A DNA stretch of 64,000 bases from assembly GCA_030549775.1 (NCBI GenBank), contig CM060174.1, forward strand, positions 67,105,566 through 67,169,565, in the 5' to 3' direction. Below the pieces are notes generated by a model. That model was not told where the DNA came from. It searched no databases and saw only the letters and a list, made by a program, of their open reading frames with translations. Below, piece after piece: positions 12,499 to 23,600 of this stretch. The DNA comes from Tamarix chinensis (Eukaryota; Streptophyta; Magnoliopsida; Caryophyllales; Tamaricaceae). The position numbers and the translations under genes are program-made. Position 1 is the stretch's first letter, and each line of letters opens with the position of its first letter.

Positions 12499-14184
12499 CA
12501 CTACCACAGAAAGGGGTTTTAATAACGGTTATTTTATAGTTTTAATAACGGTTTTCAACCGTTATTGAATCGCCCGTTATTAAATCTTTAATAACGGTTC
12601 ATAACCGTTATGAAAAATACACAAAAACCCGCAAATATGTGCGAAAACTGGAGTTTTAATAACGGTTATGATGAAAACCGTTATTAAAACGTAGGTTTTA
12701 ATAACGGTTCTTATTAAAACCGTTATTAAAAACAGGATTTTTAATAACGGTTTTCATCATAACCGTTATTAAAACAAGGTTTTAATAACGGTTTTCATAA
12801 GAACCGTTATTAAAACTCCTGTTTTTTCATAGTTTTTGCAGTTTTGTTCCTGCAATCACACCATAATTTCAATCAATCCCTTGTTAATACACCGGACATA
12901 TATACTCAAGAATCAAAATTAGTAGGCATACCACAACTTGGTAGCTCTACACCCCAAAGCAAAATGTTTTAAGGTTTTCAAAGAAGACTTAAAGGCATAG
13001 ACAAAATACAAACATGTAGCTCGTCTTCTTCACTCGAACCCTTAAAAACTGGAATTTTATCATCATCATCTAAGTTCCTTTGTCTTGAAAATTTGGTTCC
13101 AGTAGCTCTTTAGAGGTACCTAATTACACGGAATTGGCATAATTACAGTAAGAAAAGGCCCTAAAAATAAGAAACATAACAAAAAAACCTCAATTTAGAG
13201 GCCAAAATAGCCTTTTTTAGGCTCCGATATTGCCCAAACCGGCTCTGCCGTTTGCCACGTTGTAGATCTCAAAAAAATACCCAAAATAGCCTCCTAGATC
13301 ACCTAAATCCGAGGTCCCATGAAAAAGTTATGACCCTCCAAAGTTACGAGAGGTGAATCTAGCTCTAAATAGCCTCAATAATGTCTTCTCTTTTGCTTAT
13401 TATGGTTGTAGCTCTAAATAATGTTGAATCTATATTCTCCATACAAACAAATACAACAATAATATGTAAAGGTCTCGGCCAACACATGCATTTGTTAATA
13501 TATAACAACAACGCAACAAATTCAACAACAAACAGCAAAATTTTCAGCCAACACATTCAACAACACATTTTCGAACGAAATCCTGGCGACATGAATTTAT
13601 ATAAGTAGATAAAAAGTTATGAGAGGAATAACAAACACATACATAAAGTGAGCTAGCTACAAACATGACGGTGAGAATGTTGAGAGAGGCAAGGGATTCA
13701 AACACGACGGTGCAAGTGCCAGCTAGCTTCGAAACAATGGCAGAGGCGTGGTGGAGAGTTGGCGGTGCGAGGGTTTGCAAGGAGAAGGAGAGAAAGTGAA
13801 CGAAGGTTCTCTGAAAATTTTGGCACGAAACAGAAATGAATTGAATGAAATATAAGTTTGATTTTGGGGTTTTAATAACGGTTCTTGAAAGAACCGTTAT
13901 TAAAACATCTTTTAATAACGGTTCTCTCATGAACCGTCATTAAAACTTTCAGACTTTTAATAACGGTTCCTGAAAGAACCGTTATTAAAACCTTTTTTAA
14001 TAACGGTTCTTGAAAGAACCGTTATTAAAACATCCGTGTAAATTTTAACATTGCCCTTTTAATAACGGTTTTTACTATAATCGTTATCAAAACTATCCCG
14101 CCCATAAATTTTCACGCATTTGACAACGGTTTTCGAACTACCGTTATTAATGTCCCGTTATTATTTCCCGTTTTCGTAGTAGTG
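12499..14184 (-). mobile_element. Short non-autonomous CACTA element, TCT target duplication
   Basis: The element starts CACTACCACAG and ends TTCGTAGTAGTG. TCT lies immediately on both sides (12496-12498 and 14185-14187), the 3-base duplication expected of CACTA. Dense inverted pairs of TTTTAATAACGGTT / AACCGTTATTAAAA fill both subterminal regions (about 12515-12830 and 13868-14160). Its left end matches the reverse complement of the right end of the 50880-56321 element, and the reverse holds for the other end, so the two are the same family in opposite orientation. Internal blocks (about 12840-12970 and 13440-13870) match the 3' and 5' flanks of the long element's gene. It is therefore a deletion derivative without transposition genes. 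The host chromovirus frame resumes directly after it. Confidence 0.93.
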
Positions 14185-15684
14185 TCTATAAGTCTGGATG
14201 CTCCAACCGTGCGGCAGATGCCCTATCGAGATGGCCGGCGGAATCCACGGAGGTCGAATTATGAATTTTCTCTACCCTTATCATAGGTTCGATCCAATCA
14301 ATTAAACATTCAACCTTGTTAGATCCCCTACTATGTGAAATTTGTTCTCAATTGCAGGATGGGAGAAGAAGTGACATAGGCAACAACCTCCATCAAGGCA
14401 TCCTCTTCCTTCAAGGCCGAATAGTCGTTCCAAATGACGCAACCCTCCGTCAAAAAATTATCAAGGCCTACTACAGCTCCCTCGTAGGAGGGCATTTAGG
14501 AATTTCCAAGACCACTACATGAATTGCCTTCAATTTCTACTGGCCTACCTTAGCTCAAGATGTTCATGACTTTGTTTGAAAATGTGGAGTGTGTTTGCAA
14601 ATCAAGCCAGAGACGGCCGCTCCTAAGGGGTTATTACAACCATTGCCAATACCAGAGCGGGTATGGGAGGATATTGCTATGGACTTCATCACCCAAATCC
14701 CACCTTCATCAGGGAAAAAGGTAATATGGGTGGTCATTGACTGGCTTTCTAAATATGCTCATTTATGCTCTCTACCTTCCGGTATCACTACTGGGCACTT
14801 GGCTGACCACTTTGTCCAGCAGATAGTGCATCTTCATGGGTTTCCTCGATCAATTGTTTCAGATCGAGACCCATTGTTTACTAGCCATTTTTGTATAGAA
14901 CTATGTCATTTGCATGGCATCATCCTCCGATTGAGCACAACCTCAAGACTTATTTACGAGCAATGGTCGGAGATAATCCAAAGAAGTGGGTTGATGTGCT
15001 TCCTTGGGCTGAGCTCTAGTACAATACAAGCCACCACAACGCTATAGAAATGACACCCTTTCTAGCTGTGTATGGTCGGTCACCACCGGTACTCTCTACC
15101 TACATAGATGGTACCACCAATTTGGCAGCCCTTAACGCTGAATTAGGGGATCGAAGAGAGCTTCTTAACTCAATTAAAGCAAAGTTATTGTGTGTGCAAA
15201 TGAGGATGAGGAATCAAGCCAATAAGAACCTCTGAGACAAGGAATTCACTGAAGGAGATTGTGTCTTCATCAAGATGCAACCATACCGACAAGGTTTGTT
15301 AGCTATAAGAACATCCAATAAATTATCCAAGCATTATTATGGTCCTTTACCAATCATCAGCCGCATTGGCCTTGTTGCTTATCACTTACAATTGCCTTCC
15401 CATAATAAGATCTACCCTGTATTTCATATCTCCTTACTTAAGTGGTGCCCCGACCCAAAGACTGCCCAACCTGCAGCTATACCACCTTTATCCTCTGACT
15501 CTGGGCCACTTTTCCAACCCCAAAAGCTCCTTGCCTCTTGAAGGGTTAAAATAAATAAGAAATGGGTTGATCAAGTTTTAATTTAGTGGAAGCATTGTTC
15601 AGTAGAAGAGGCCACGTGCGAGGATCGTGCACAGTTTAGCACCAGTTTTCCTCATTTTGACCTTGAGGACAAGATTAGTCTTGC

Positions 15685-15693
15685 AGGGGAAGG
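15685..15693 (+). other. Polypurine tract of the chromovirus
   Basis: AGGGGAAGG lies four bases before the 3' LTR start at 15697. This is where LTR elements prime plus-strand DNA synthesis. Confidence 0.7.
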
Positions 15694-15696
15694 CAT

Positions 15697-15985
15697 TGAT
15701 ACGTCAGCCCATAATTCCAGCCCAGCATCGTCCAGGAGGAGCATCTACATATGTTTGTTTCTATTAGCTGTTAATATACAGTATACTGATATTGTTAGGA
15801 ATGGCTGTTAGTAGGGATAAAATGGTCATTGTCCATGTGATAAACTCCTATATATAGGGCTCCTTAGGCGGAATGAAATGTAAGAAGAATTCTCGTAGAT
15901 CCCATAATCTTGCAAGGAGCTGCCTCTGCTCGAAAGAGGACTAACCTCTACATAAAAACATAAAAACACTAAGCCTCCCCTGCCA
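15697..15985 (+). repeat. 3' LTR of the chromovirus
   Basis: It begins TGATACGTCAGCC and ends TGCCA, followed by the target duplication GTCCT. Relative to the 5' LTR it lacks about 65 bases after position 15741 and carries scattered substitutions. The insertion leaves this LTR only 25 bases upstream of the AAA-ATPase start codon. Confidence 0.9.
15849..15856 (+). promoter_or_regulatory. TATA-like box in the 3' LTR, possible replacement promoter
   Basis: TATATATA within the 3' LTR lies about 155 bases upstream of the AAA-ATPase ATG. LTRs carry their own promoters, so this is the nearest candidate core promoter now available to that gene. That it is used is inference only. Confidence 0.4.
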
Positions 15986-16010
15986 GTCCTCCCCCAATCC
16001 CGTCTCAGAA

Positions 16011-17922
16011 ATGAGCTACTCTCTCGCAACCAGCTTCCCCTCACCGTCGGCCGTCTTCTCTGCCTACGCTTCAATAACAGCCACCTTCACTCTCTTCCAA
16101 CAAGCATTCTATCAGTTCGTCCCTCAGCAGCTTCGTACTTATCTCTACAACACCATAGTAAAGCGTTTCAGCTCTTCAGCTTCCCCCTCGTCGGTCACCC
16201 TTATAATCCAAAAATGCAACGACAACGGCTACGGTAGTAACTACATGTTCATGGCTTGCGAGACTTACCTCTGCAACAAACTAAGAGACAGGTTCGATCG
16301 GCTTAAAGTCGTCACGTCATTCGATCAGAACCTAGACTTCAAGTTAGACGACGAGCTCACATTCGTCGACGAATACGATGGGGTCGAGCTAAGGTGGAAG
16401 TACAATTGCCCTACCAACAACGACAACAAACCTGATCCAAACAGGCGCTATTTTGAGCTCACATTCCCCAAGGATCACAGAGCTAAGATCATCGACACCT
16501 ACTTTCCGACAATAATCAGAACGGTCAAAGCCTTCCAGAACGAGAAGAGAATCTTGAATCTTTGGACCGTGAAAGGCGGTAAATGGGACCGTGTTAACCT
16601 CGAGCATCCTTTTACGTTCGAGACATTAGCTATGGATCCCGTCGAGAAGCAGGTGATTATGGACGATCTGGAACGGTTCGTAGGGAGGAGAGAGTTTTAC
16701 AAGAGAGTAGGCAGGGCATGGAAGAGGGGCTACTTACTGTACGGTCCTCCGGGGACAGGGAAGTCGAGCGTGGTGGCTGCTATGGCTAATCATCTCAAGT
16801 TTGATGTTTATGACCTGCAGCTTGCTTCCGTGACCGATGATGCAACGCTGAGGGACCTTATGCTGGGAATTAAAAATAAATCGATACTGGTTATCGAGGA
16901 TATTGATTGTAGCATCGGTCTTCCTTCCCGTCCTTCGATTGACAGTACCGTTGAAAATGAAGAAGACGACGCCGTCAAGAGCAGCGCTAAGACGAGAAAG
17001 GTTAGTACTTCCCGCTGCTTTCCTGCCCTAGATTAGCAGCGGTAATAATTCAATTACCCATATGTTACGTCTTCGTTTTGAATGGAGTAATTTTTTTTTG
17101 GACATTAATATCTTACATCTCGTCGTCCGAGGAGGAGGTACTAGGAATGAAAAAAATTATCGTTTTGGTACGGTCTATTGTCATTGAAATAATTCTTCCT
17201 TTTTTTTTTATATACAAAAAAAATCTGAAATTGATGTTTTAGTAAAAATATTTTTTTTAATTACTTAGATATAAAAATCACAGAATAAAATATTTACTTT
17301 TCCCACCGATCCCTATTTCTCATCCCACCGATCCCTATTTCTCACCTAATCGAATCGGCAATTACTTAATTAGTAGCAGCAATCGACTCGATTATCGAAT
17401 TTCTGAATTTATCTCCAATATATGATGCAGATATCACTATCAGCGTTACTAAACTTCATCGACGGCATATGGTCAAGCTGCGGACATGAGAGAATCATCG
17501 TATTCACTACGAATCATAAAGACAGGCTCGATCCGGCTTTGTTAAGGCCCGGCCGCATGGACGTGCACATCAACATGTCGTATTTGAACATGCCTGCCTT
17601 CAAGATCCTGGCTTATAAATACCTACTCATCGAAGACCATCCGCTCTTCGGAGAAGTCGACAAGCTAATCCAACAGGGCGTGCGAGTGACTCCGGCGCAG
17701 ATTGCAGAGGAGCTGATGAGGAGCGAGGACGCAGATCTTGTGCTTCAAGGGATCGTTGCGCTTCTAACGGCGAAGAAGAACGACCCTGCCCAGGAGGGCG
17801 ATGGCGTTGAGAAGGGTAGTGGCTATGAAGAACCGACTGCGAATGGTGTGGAAAAATTTCACGATAAAAAGGATGATGATGTGGAGAAGGAGGAGAAGAA
17901 GAAGAAAGAGAAGAAGAAATAA
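16011..17922 (+). CDS. AAA-ATPase, BCS1/AATP1-like (two exons)
   Basis: Plant members of this family are ATP-driven remodelling proteins at mitochondrial or ER membranes; several respond to stress or pathogens. Exon 1 is 16011-17000 (330 codons), the intron runs from GT at 17001 to AG at 17429-17430, and exon 2 is 17431-17922. The frame is kept, giving about 493 residues, normal for the family. Residues 1-60 form a hydrophobic N-terminal anchor, followed by the AAA-associated domain to about 210. Walker A is GPPGTGKS at 245-252 and Walker B is ILVIED at 292-297. Exon 2 supplies the sensor TTN (about 358) and the RPGRMD arginine motif (369-374). The last 50 residues are rich in Lys and Glu. 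No disabling change is visible. The unusual feature is upstream: a 6.8-kb chromovirus sits between the likely native TATA box and the start codon, so expression may be lost or driven by the LTR. Confidence 0.9.
17001..17430 (+). other. Intron of the AAA-ATPase gene
   Basis: This 430-base AT-rich intron has a GT donor after the AAG codon and a TGCAG acceptor. It was inferred because the protein family continues directly from KTRK to ISLSALLNFIDG across it. Reading through would hit a stop at 17034-17036. Confidence 0.85.
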
Positions 17923-18574
17923 TTTGGTACTAAGTTCTTACGCCTCTCTTGATGGATCATTTGTACGGAAGCAGTATTTAATTTGTAAGAGTACAATCAT
18001 TAGTGTATGAGATAATTTACGGATGGAAGACTGGCATATCGGTCTTTTAGTTCTCTACCGATCAAGTTCAGGCAATTCATTATTAAGGCTGGGCGTTTGC
18101 TTTAGTGAGTGAAGTTATTGTCAGCTTTTCTATTAAGAAAAAAAGAAAAGAAATATATATATGAAGCAGCTCTGGACTGGACCTGTTGTTGTATACTACC
18201 TATTACTATTTTTCCCAATAGCTTTCTCTTGGTTCTCACTTTCTCGTATCTAAATGTATATTTAGTGGATTTAGTAGATAAATAGATCCTAAATAAGTTT
18301 GGTAATTTTTAAATTAAAAAATTAATAATCTATGTAAAAATAAATATATTTATATTTTATATAATTTTATATGTATTTTTTATTTAAAAAATCTTCTAAA
18401 CGAAAATATAAATATTTTAAAATAGTTACATCAACTTTTCAAATGATATTTTAATACTTTTAGAATACAATATTATATATATTACTTATAAAGTAAATAT
18501 ATATATTATTAACAACAAAACGATATTTGTGACTAAAATTATTATCCACAAAACAATATATACTGCTAAAACTA
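17923..18574. other. 3' flank of the AAA-ATPase gene up to the viral array
   Basis: This holds the likely 3' UTR, then very AT-rich sequence from about 18240. No exact AATAAA was seen close to the stop codon. The last host base before viral sequence is about 18574. Confidence 0.5.
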
Positions 18575-18667
18575 AACCTGAAAATATGAATCAGAAAGCA
18601 AGGGAGGATAGATAGATAGTTAGGAAAGCAAAGAAAGAAATAGATAGATAGGATAGAAGTTTGAAAT

Positions 18668-18673
18668 TTTATT
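18668..18673 (-). terminator. Poly(A) signal at the 3' end of viral copy 1
   Basis: AATAAA on the minus strand lies downstream of ORF2 inside the duplicated end region, about 93 bases before the host junction. In caulimoviruses a transcript skips this signal near its start and uses it at its 3' end. Confidence 0.65.
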
Positions 18674-18765
18674 TCATAACACTCAATCTGAGTACAGAAG
18701 ATATTTGCTAAGGGTGGATTTGCCTCTCCAAATGCCGACCCCTCACAATAAAGTCCTAAGGCCCC

Positions 18766-18772
18766 TTATATA
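18766..18772 (-). promoter_or_regulatory. Second viral TATA box at the 3' end of copy 1
   Basis: TATATAA on the minus strand is the counterpart of 26677-26683, offset by 7911. From here transcription would run leftward into host DNA towards the AAA-ATPase 3' end, so it could give antisense host transcripts. Confidence 0.5.
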
Positions 18773-19205
18773 GAAGAGGGGGTCAGACTAAACAAAGTTT
18801 GAAAAGTGGATTCGGGAATCCACCGAAAGTACACAGTAAAAAGTAAACAGTAAAAAGTGTACTGCCTACAGTAATAGTGTACCCTAAAGTTTGAATAAAA
18901 GGTAAAAAGTACAAGCAGTAAAAGTAGCCGACAGAAAATACAATAGTAATCCGCGTGAATAATTTTTGCCGCAGATTCCTTTGTCGTCTTCTTTTGCTTT
19001 TGCGGTTGCTTTTACTCGTGCTTTTACCCGGGTAGAAGTGTCAATCGCCGAAAGTAGCCGAAAGCAGATTCCTACTTCTTTTGAGGACGGCACTTTTGAC
19101 TCTGACATTTGCTTTTGGTTGGCAGAAATATTCTTTGTCTGCCACGATCTTTTGACGCATGCGGATGCGTAGCCCTCCACCGAAAATACTTCGTATTTGT
19201 TCTGT

Positions 19206-20645
19206 CTACCGGATAGGAGGTAGTATCCCGTAACAGTCATCTTCATTCTCATCGCCATAGTCGATCTCTGGAGAGATGGATGAGGATGCAGAATCTCCCT
19301 TTTTGCTTTGAGAGAATACTTCACCCAAAATGGCTAAGTATTCATCTTCGGTTTTGGCGGCTGCAAGTTTTGCGGCCGTTACAGATTTTTGAGCCAGAAA
19401 CTTCGAGTCATCCGATCTGGCTAGGACCTTGTTTGTTGCAGAAGAGGCCGGCTGAGTATTGACGAGTTTGCGGACGGCCTGTTCCGAGACCTTTTCGTAC
19501 GTTTGATACTTTGACCACCATTTGACTTTGAATCGGCGGACCAAAGTTAAAACTCCTTCTATCTCATGAATCTCCGTTGTCCAGGCGAATACCCATGGGC
19601 AGAATAGTTTGGAACAAAAGACAAAGATAGGGGGCAACACCCTATCATCTTCTGTGGGTTTGTAAAGGGTTTTGAACAGGTCGAGAGGTTTTGAAACCTG
19701 TTCCGGTAGGATGTCTGGGATGGCGCCGAAGTCTTTCCACCATCGGATAAACCAGACAGGGTAATGGGTTTGGTTAAAATTTTTGAAAAACAATAACCAG
19801 GAATGCGACTTTTTGGAATTTTCCGTAAAGAAAGTGTTCCACCAAGCCTGCTGATAGTCCCAGTAATTGAAATTCAGTTTGGAGTTTGGGCTGAATTTGT
19901 ACGAATCCGGGAGCCTTCGAGGTAGTTCGAGGCTTTGTCCCCAATCCGCGGGAAGGATAACCCTGTGTAGTTGACAGGTTGAGTAGGCAGCTTCATTTTT
20001 GGTTTGGGGTAGTTTGAACGTTCTGAATGAAGCTGAGCCGGTGTACTCTAAAATTGACCTATAGTACGCATGGGGTGCAGTCACGTCCCATGGTTTGAAA
20101 TCCCAACCAGAAAATATTTTCCGAAGGGTGACGAAGGGATCCTGATAGTGAAATCCATCTTCGAGGTTTGAAATTATTTGAAAGTGTGGTTTTGTGAAAT
20201 ACTCAGCTTTCTTCTCGAAAGCTGGTTTTACTTCCAAAACGTTTTCAAGTCTTGAAATCCTAGATCTCAAGGCTGGAAAGTTTGAAATCGATTTGTCAGA
20301 AGAGATTTTTGAAATCGATTTTGAAGGAGTCATAGGAATTAAAAGACCTCCTTCTGTTTTGTAAACAGGGTTTGCAGAACTCATACCTTTGCGTTCAGGT
20401 TGCGAACTCTGAACTTGTTCTGAAAGGTTTTGGAGTGCTTTGACCATTTGAGGTGAGTGGGAAAGTGTTTCCACCCATTTGAGCACGTCTGGGTTTGGTG
20501 CTGTGGAAGCCGAGGCTTCTTTGTTTGAAGAAGCGGCTGCTGCTGCTTCATCTTCCATGGTAGCTTCATACCATGATTTGATTGGCTTTGCAGCCAATAT
20601 CTCTTGAACCTTCTCCTTTTGTTTGTCTTTTCGTCGAGGAGGCAT
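19206..20645 (-). CDS. Viral ORF2, copy 1, unknown function
   Basis: This 479-residue protein is read from the ATG at 20645 (MPPRRKDK). An in-frame ATG 22 codons earlier (20711) would extend it, but that lies deep in ORF1 and the MPPRR start is more likely. It overlaps ORF1 by 80 bases. The N-terminus is very basic, then Ala/Ser/Thr-rich. The middle (about 150-380) is rich in Trp, Phe and Tyr, with phrases such as WDYQQAWWNTFF and PVWFIRWWKDFG, and looks folded. The C-terminus is acidic (DYGDENEDDCY). No enzyme or binding motif was recognised. Florendoviruses have a comparable second ORF of unknown function, and that is the only basis for assignment. It is open in all four copies, which suggests recent constraint or recent insertion. 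Confidence 0.8.
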   Translation of the reverse strand: MPPRRKDKQKEKVQEILAAKPIKSWYEATMEDEAAAAASSNKEASASTAPNPDVLKWVETLSHSPQMVKALQNLSEQVQSSQPERKGMSSANPVYKTEGGLLIPMTPSKSISKISSDKSISNFPALRSRISRLENVLEVKPAFEKKAEYFTKPHFQIISNLEDGFHYQDPFVTLRKIFSGWDFKPWDVTAPHAYYRSILEYTGSASFRTFKLPQTKNEAAYSTCQLHRVILPADWGQSLELPRRLPDSYKFSPNSKLNFNYWDYQQAWWNTFFTENSKKSHSWLLFFKNFNQTHYPVWFIRWWKDFGAIPDILPEQVSKPLDLFKTLYKPTEDDRVLPPIFVFCSKLFCPWVFAWTTEIHEIEGVLTLVRRFKVKWWSKYQTYEKVSEQAVRKLVNTQPASSATNKVLARSDDSKFLAQKSVTAAKLAAAKTEDEYLAILGEVFSQSKKGDSASSSISPEIDYGDENEDDCYGILPPIR

Positions 20646-23600
20646 AGTCCGTTTGAGAACGTCCTTGAAGAAATTCACGCGTGAGGAAGTCTGGCAATGA
20701 ATTGTCTTCACCTTTTATATATTCGATGTCGAAGTCGAACACCGAAAGTAGGGCCTGCCATCTGGCAAAGATCTGTTTGCTTGCAACGTTCTGTACGTCC
20801 TTCTTTAGTATCTGTTTGGCTGATTTGCAGTCGACTCGTAACAGGAATTTTTGGTTTAATAAGTCGGACTGGAATTTTGTAATGGATTGGACGATCGCGA
20901 ATATTTCCTTCTTGACCGTCGAATAATTTTGCTGTGTTTGGGTCCAGTGTCCGGATGTAAATTGGATCACTGTTTCGTTTTGGGTTTTGGCTTTGTTATG
21001 GGCCAGATACTGTTCAAGGGTCTGGGCCTGACTCTGTTTGAGGATACCTCCGTAACCAATTTCAGAGGTGTCTGTCTCGACAACTTTGAATAAGTTTGGG
21101 TTGGCCAAGGTCAGACACGGAATGGACTGGACTTGGGCCTTGATGTGTTTGACGACATTGGTGTGGGCTTGAGACCAAGGTTTTGGGCTTTTCTTAAGCC
21201 TGTCGTGTAATGGTTTTGCAATCTGGTTAAGATTGGGGCAAAAGTCTAGAACATAGTTCAGGTTTCCTAAGAATCTTTGCAGTTGGGTTTTGTCTTGGAT
21301 TCGGTCTGGGAACTTAGATGCAAATTCTATGGATCTCTCGATGGGCCTTATTCTACCCGACTCGATGTAATGACCTAAGAATCTGATCTTAGTTTGGGCC
21401 AAATCTATTTTGGGCTTAGATACTACAAGTCCATTACGCCTAGCGACACTAAGGAAAATCCTAAGATGTCGAAAATGCTGATCTAGACTGTTTGAGTATA
21501 CTAAGACATCGTCAATATAGACTAGACAAAAATTTGAATAAGGATTAAAAATGTCGTTCATTATTCTTTGAAATTCTGACGGAGCATTTTTTAATCCGAA
21601 AGGCATCACGTTCCATTCAAATTGTCCAAAGGGGACCGTGAATGCAGTTTTGTATCTGTCTTTGGGGTTAATTTGTATTTGCCAAAATCCAGATTTTAAG
21701 TCGAATTTTGAAAAGATAAGCGCTGAAAACAATCTTTGAAGCAAATCTTTTTTGTTTGGAATTGGATATCTAATCCATTTGAGAGCGTCGTTTAGAGGTT
21801 TGTAATTTATTACTAACCTAGGTGTTCCACGCTCTATTTCGGAATTTTTGTTAACATAGAATGCCGCACAGGACCAAGGTGACCTAGATTTTTGGATTAA
21901 TCCCTTTGTTTCTAAGTCTTTTATTTCCTGTTTGCAAAATTCTATTAATTCCGAATTCATTTGTATGGGTCTATCTTTTGTCGGTATGTTCCTTTCGTCA
22001 AACTTGTCTTCATACGGAAGGTCGACCATGTGCTGTTTTCTAGACCAGAATGCGTTTGGGAGATCAGAGCAGATCTCTTTTTCGATTTGATTCCTTAGTT
22101 GGTCAATTTTGTCTTTTACCGATTTTGTTTGCAACTGTCGTTGGATTCGGTGTAAATTGACATTTTGTTTTAGGAAATCTAAATCGTTCTGTTTGCCTTT
22201 AATCAGAAGATTAATTTGATCTTCGTCGATTAAGTTTGCCTTTAACAAGTTTAGGTTCCTCGTCCTAGGGATTTCTAAAAAGGATAAATTATTCTTTTTC
22301 CCTTTTGTTTTGAATGAAATTCCGGACAAACCTACTTTGTAAGGGGTTATCAAATTAATGAAGGGAGTACCTAGGATAACAGATTGACTAATATCAGGAG
22401 TTATCAGATAGGTTGTTTTGATTTGTAAATTATTACAAATTAAATCCGCTTCACATTTATATTTGATTTTTAATCTGGAGCTGTTGGCTGCAGATAATTT
22501 TTCTTTTGATTTTGAGAGGTACTTTTTTGGAATTATTCCCTCTTTTATACAGTTTAAGTCAGCACCGGTATCGAATAGTGCGACTGTGTTTATTTGTAAA
22601 CCATCTTCTAACCTAAGGGTTATACTGATGATATATTTGCAGGAGGTTATTTCTTTTAAAACATTAAGAAATTCTCCTGGAATTAATTCGTTTGAATCTT
22701 CAATAGTGTTTTGATCATCTTCACTAGTTTCAGATGATGTGTTGGAGTCTCGTTTGGATAACATCATTTGGACTGTTTGCATGTCAGATTCTTGTTTTAG
22801 TTTTAACTCTTTTAATTCTTTTTTGACTTCTCTGATTTCTTTTTGAAGTTCAGAAGTAGTTGGAGTTAAATCTTTTGATTTTTTCTGTTTGTTAAGAATC
22901 TTGGTTAAGTCATATGCATTTGTTGGTTTTGAAGGAACGTTTTGAATCAATGGTTTTGGTGGTTCATCCTTTTCAATTGATTCCATTAATTTTTCCAAGT
23001 ATTCAGCTTGTTTTAATGGATCTGGAATTAGGTGAACTATATCTAGAACCATTTTTTGTTGTTTTGTCAAAACATTCATTTGATTTTCTATAGGTTCTTC
23101 TTCCGGGTCAGAAGAACTGCTAGAAGAGGAAGATGACTCTGTTTGGAGTTCATCTAACTCTGGGTTTTCGTTATCATCCTCAGAAGATACTAGGAGGTTT
23201 TGAATTTTTTCCCTAGTTTCATCATCTAAGTCTAATTCACGAATTTGTTTGTTTATTTTGCAGAATTGTTTTGTGTGTCCCATTTTACCGCATTTGTAGC
23301 ACCTATAGTTTCTATATCTGTTTCCCCAATTCGGGTCCTTTGAAGATGAAACCGTAGTTTTGCTACTTTTAGGTTTTGATTTCTGGTAATAGGGTATTTG
23401 TTTTTGATTCTGCGGAGCAGGCAAATATTTTTGTTTTGTTCTTTTGTGGTGACTAGGTCTACAATTCCCCGAACATTGTTTGTTTGTTGTTCCTGCAATG
23501 TCGAATTGTTTACAGAAAGATCCTAGTTCCTGTTTGGTTTGACTCATTTCTCGTTTGAGTTGACTTTGGAATTTTAAGTCTTGACAAATTTTTAAGGCTT

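Larger units (their letters stand above)
9546..15696 (+). pseudogene. Chromovirus gag-pol pseudogene (gag, PR, RT, RNase H, IN, chromodomain)
   Basis: Pieces of one polyprotein appear in order despite many stops and shifts. They are: gag core (FDGTNPLHWIFQEERYF near 9890, continuing at 10028-10360); a zinc knuckle CYNCDEKYKPGHCC (about 10503); aspartic protease LVDSGSTHNYI (about 10736); RT from about 11280 to 12010; RNase H ([21 protein letters not shown], about 12210); an integrase zinc-finger and core (MDFITQIPPSSGKK and VSDRDPLF, 14310-14900); and a C-terminal chromodomain (about 15530-15660). The RT active-site segment reads FFYDIFIY where the family has an FFDD-type pair, so the first catalytic Asp appears replaced by Tyr. 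A run of about 14 C at 11600-11614 marks an indel. The RNase H-to-integrase linker is split by the CACTA insertion. The gene cannot make a working polyprotein. Confidence 0.9.
9159..15985 (+). mobile_element. Degenerate Ty3/gypsy chromovirus with LTRs and GTCCT target duplication
   Basis: Two related LTRs in direct orientation (9159-about 9512 and 15697-15985) bound gag, protease, RT, RNase H, integrase and chromodomain remnants in the Ty3/gypsy order. The 5' LTR begins with TG and the 3' LTR ends with CA. The 5-base host sequence GTCCT occurs just before the first LTR (9154-9158) and just after the second (15986-15990), the expected target duplication. All coding regions carry stops and frameshifts. 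The LTRs differ by point changes plus a deletion of roughly 65 bases in the 3' LTR, so the insertion is not recent. A CACTA element at 12499-14184 has inserted within it. Confidence 0.93.

Noticed and set aside
12515..12832. CRISPR-like array of AATAACGGTT repeats
   Set aside because: Repeats are in alternating orientation with no uniform spacers, and they lie at the end of a CACTA transposon in a plant genome.
18884..19324. A 146-residue open frame at the ORF2 3' end, present in all four viral copies as a possible third ORF
   Set aside because: It overlaps the ORF2 C-terminus in another frame and runs through the promoter region. Its conservation is explained by the near identity of the copies, and it has no domain-like composition.
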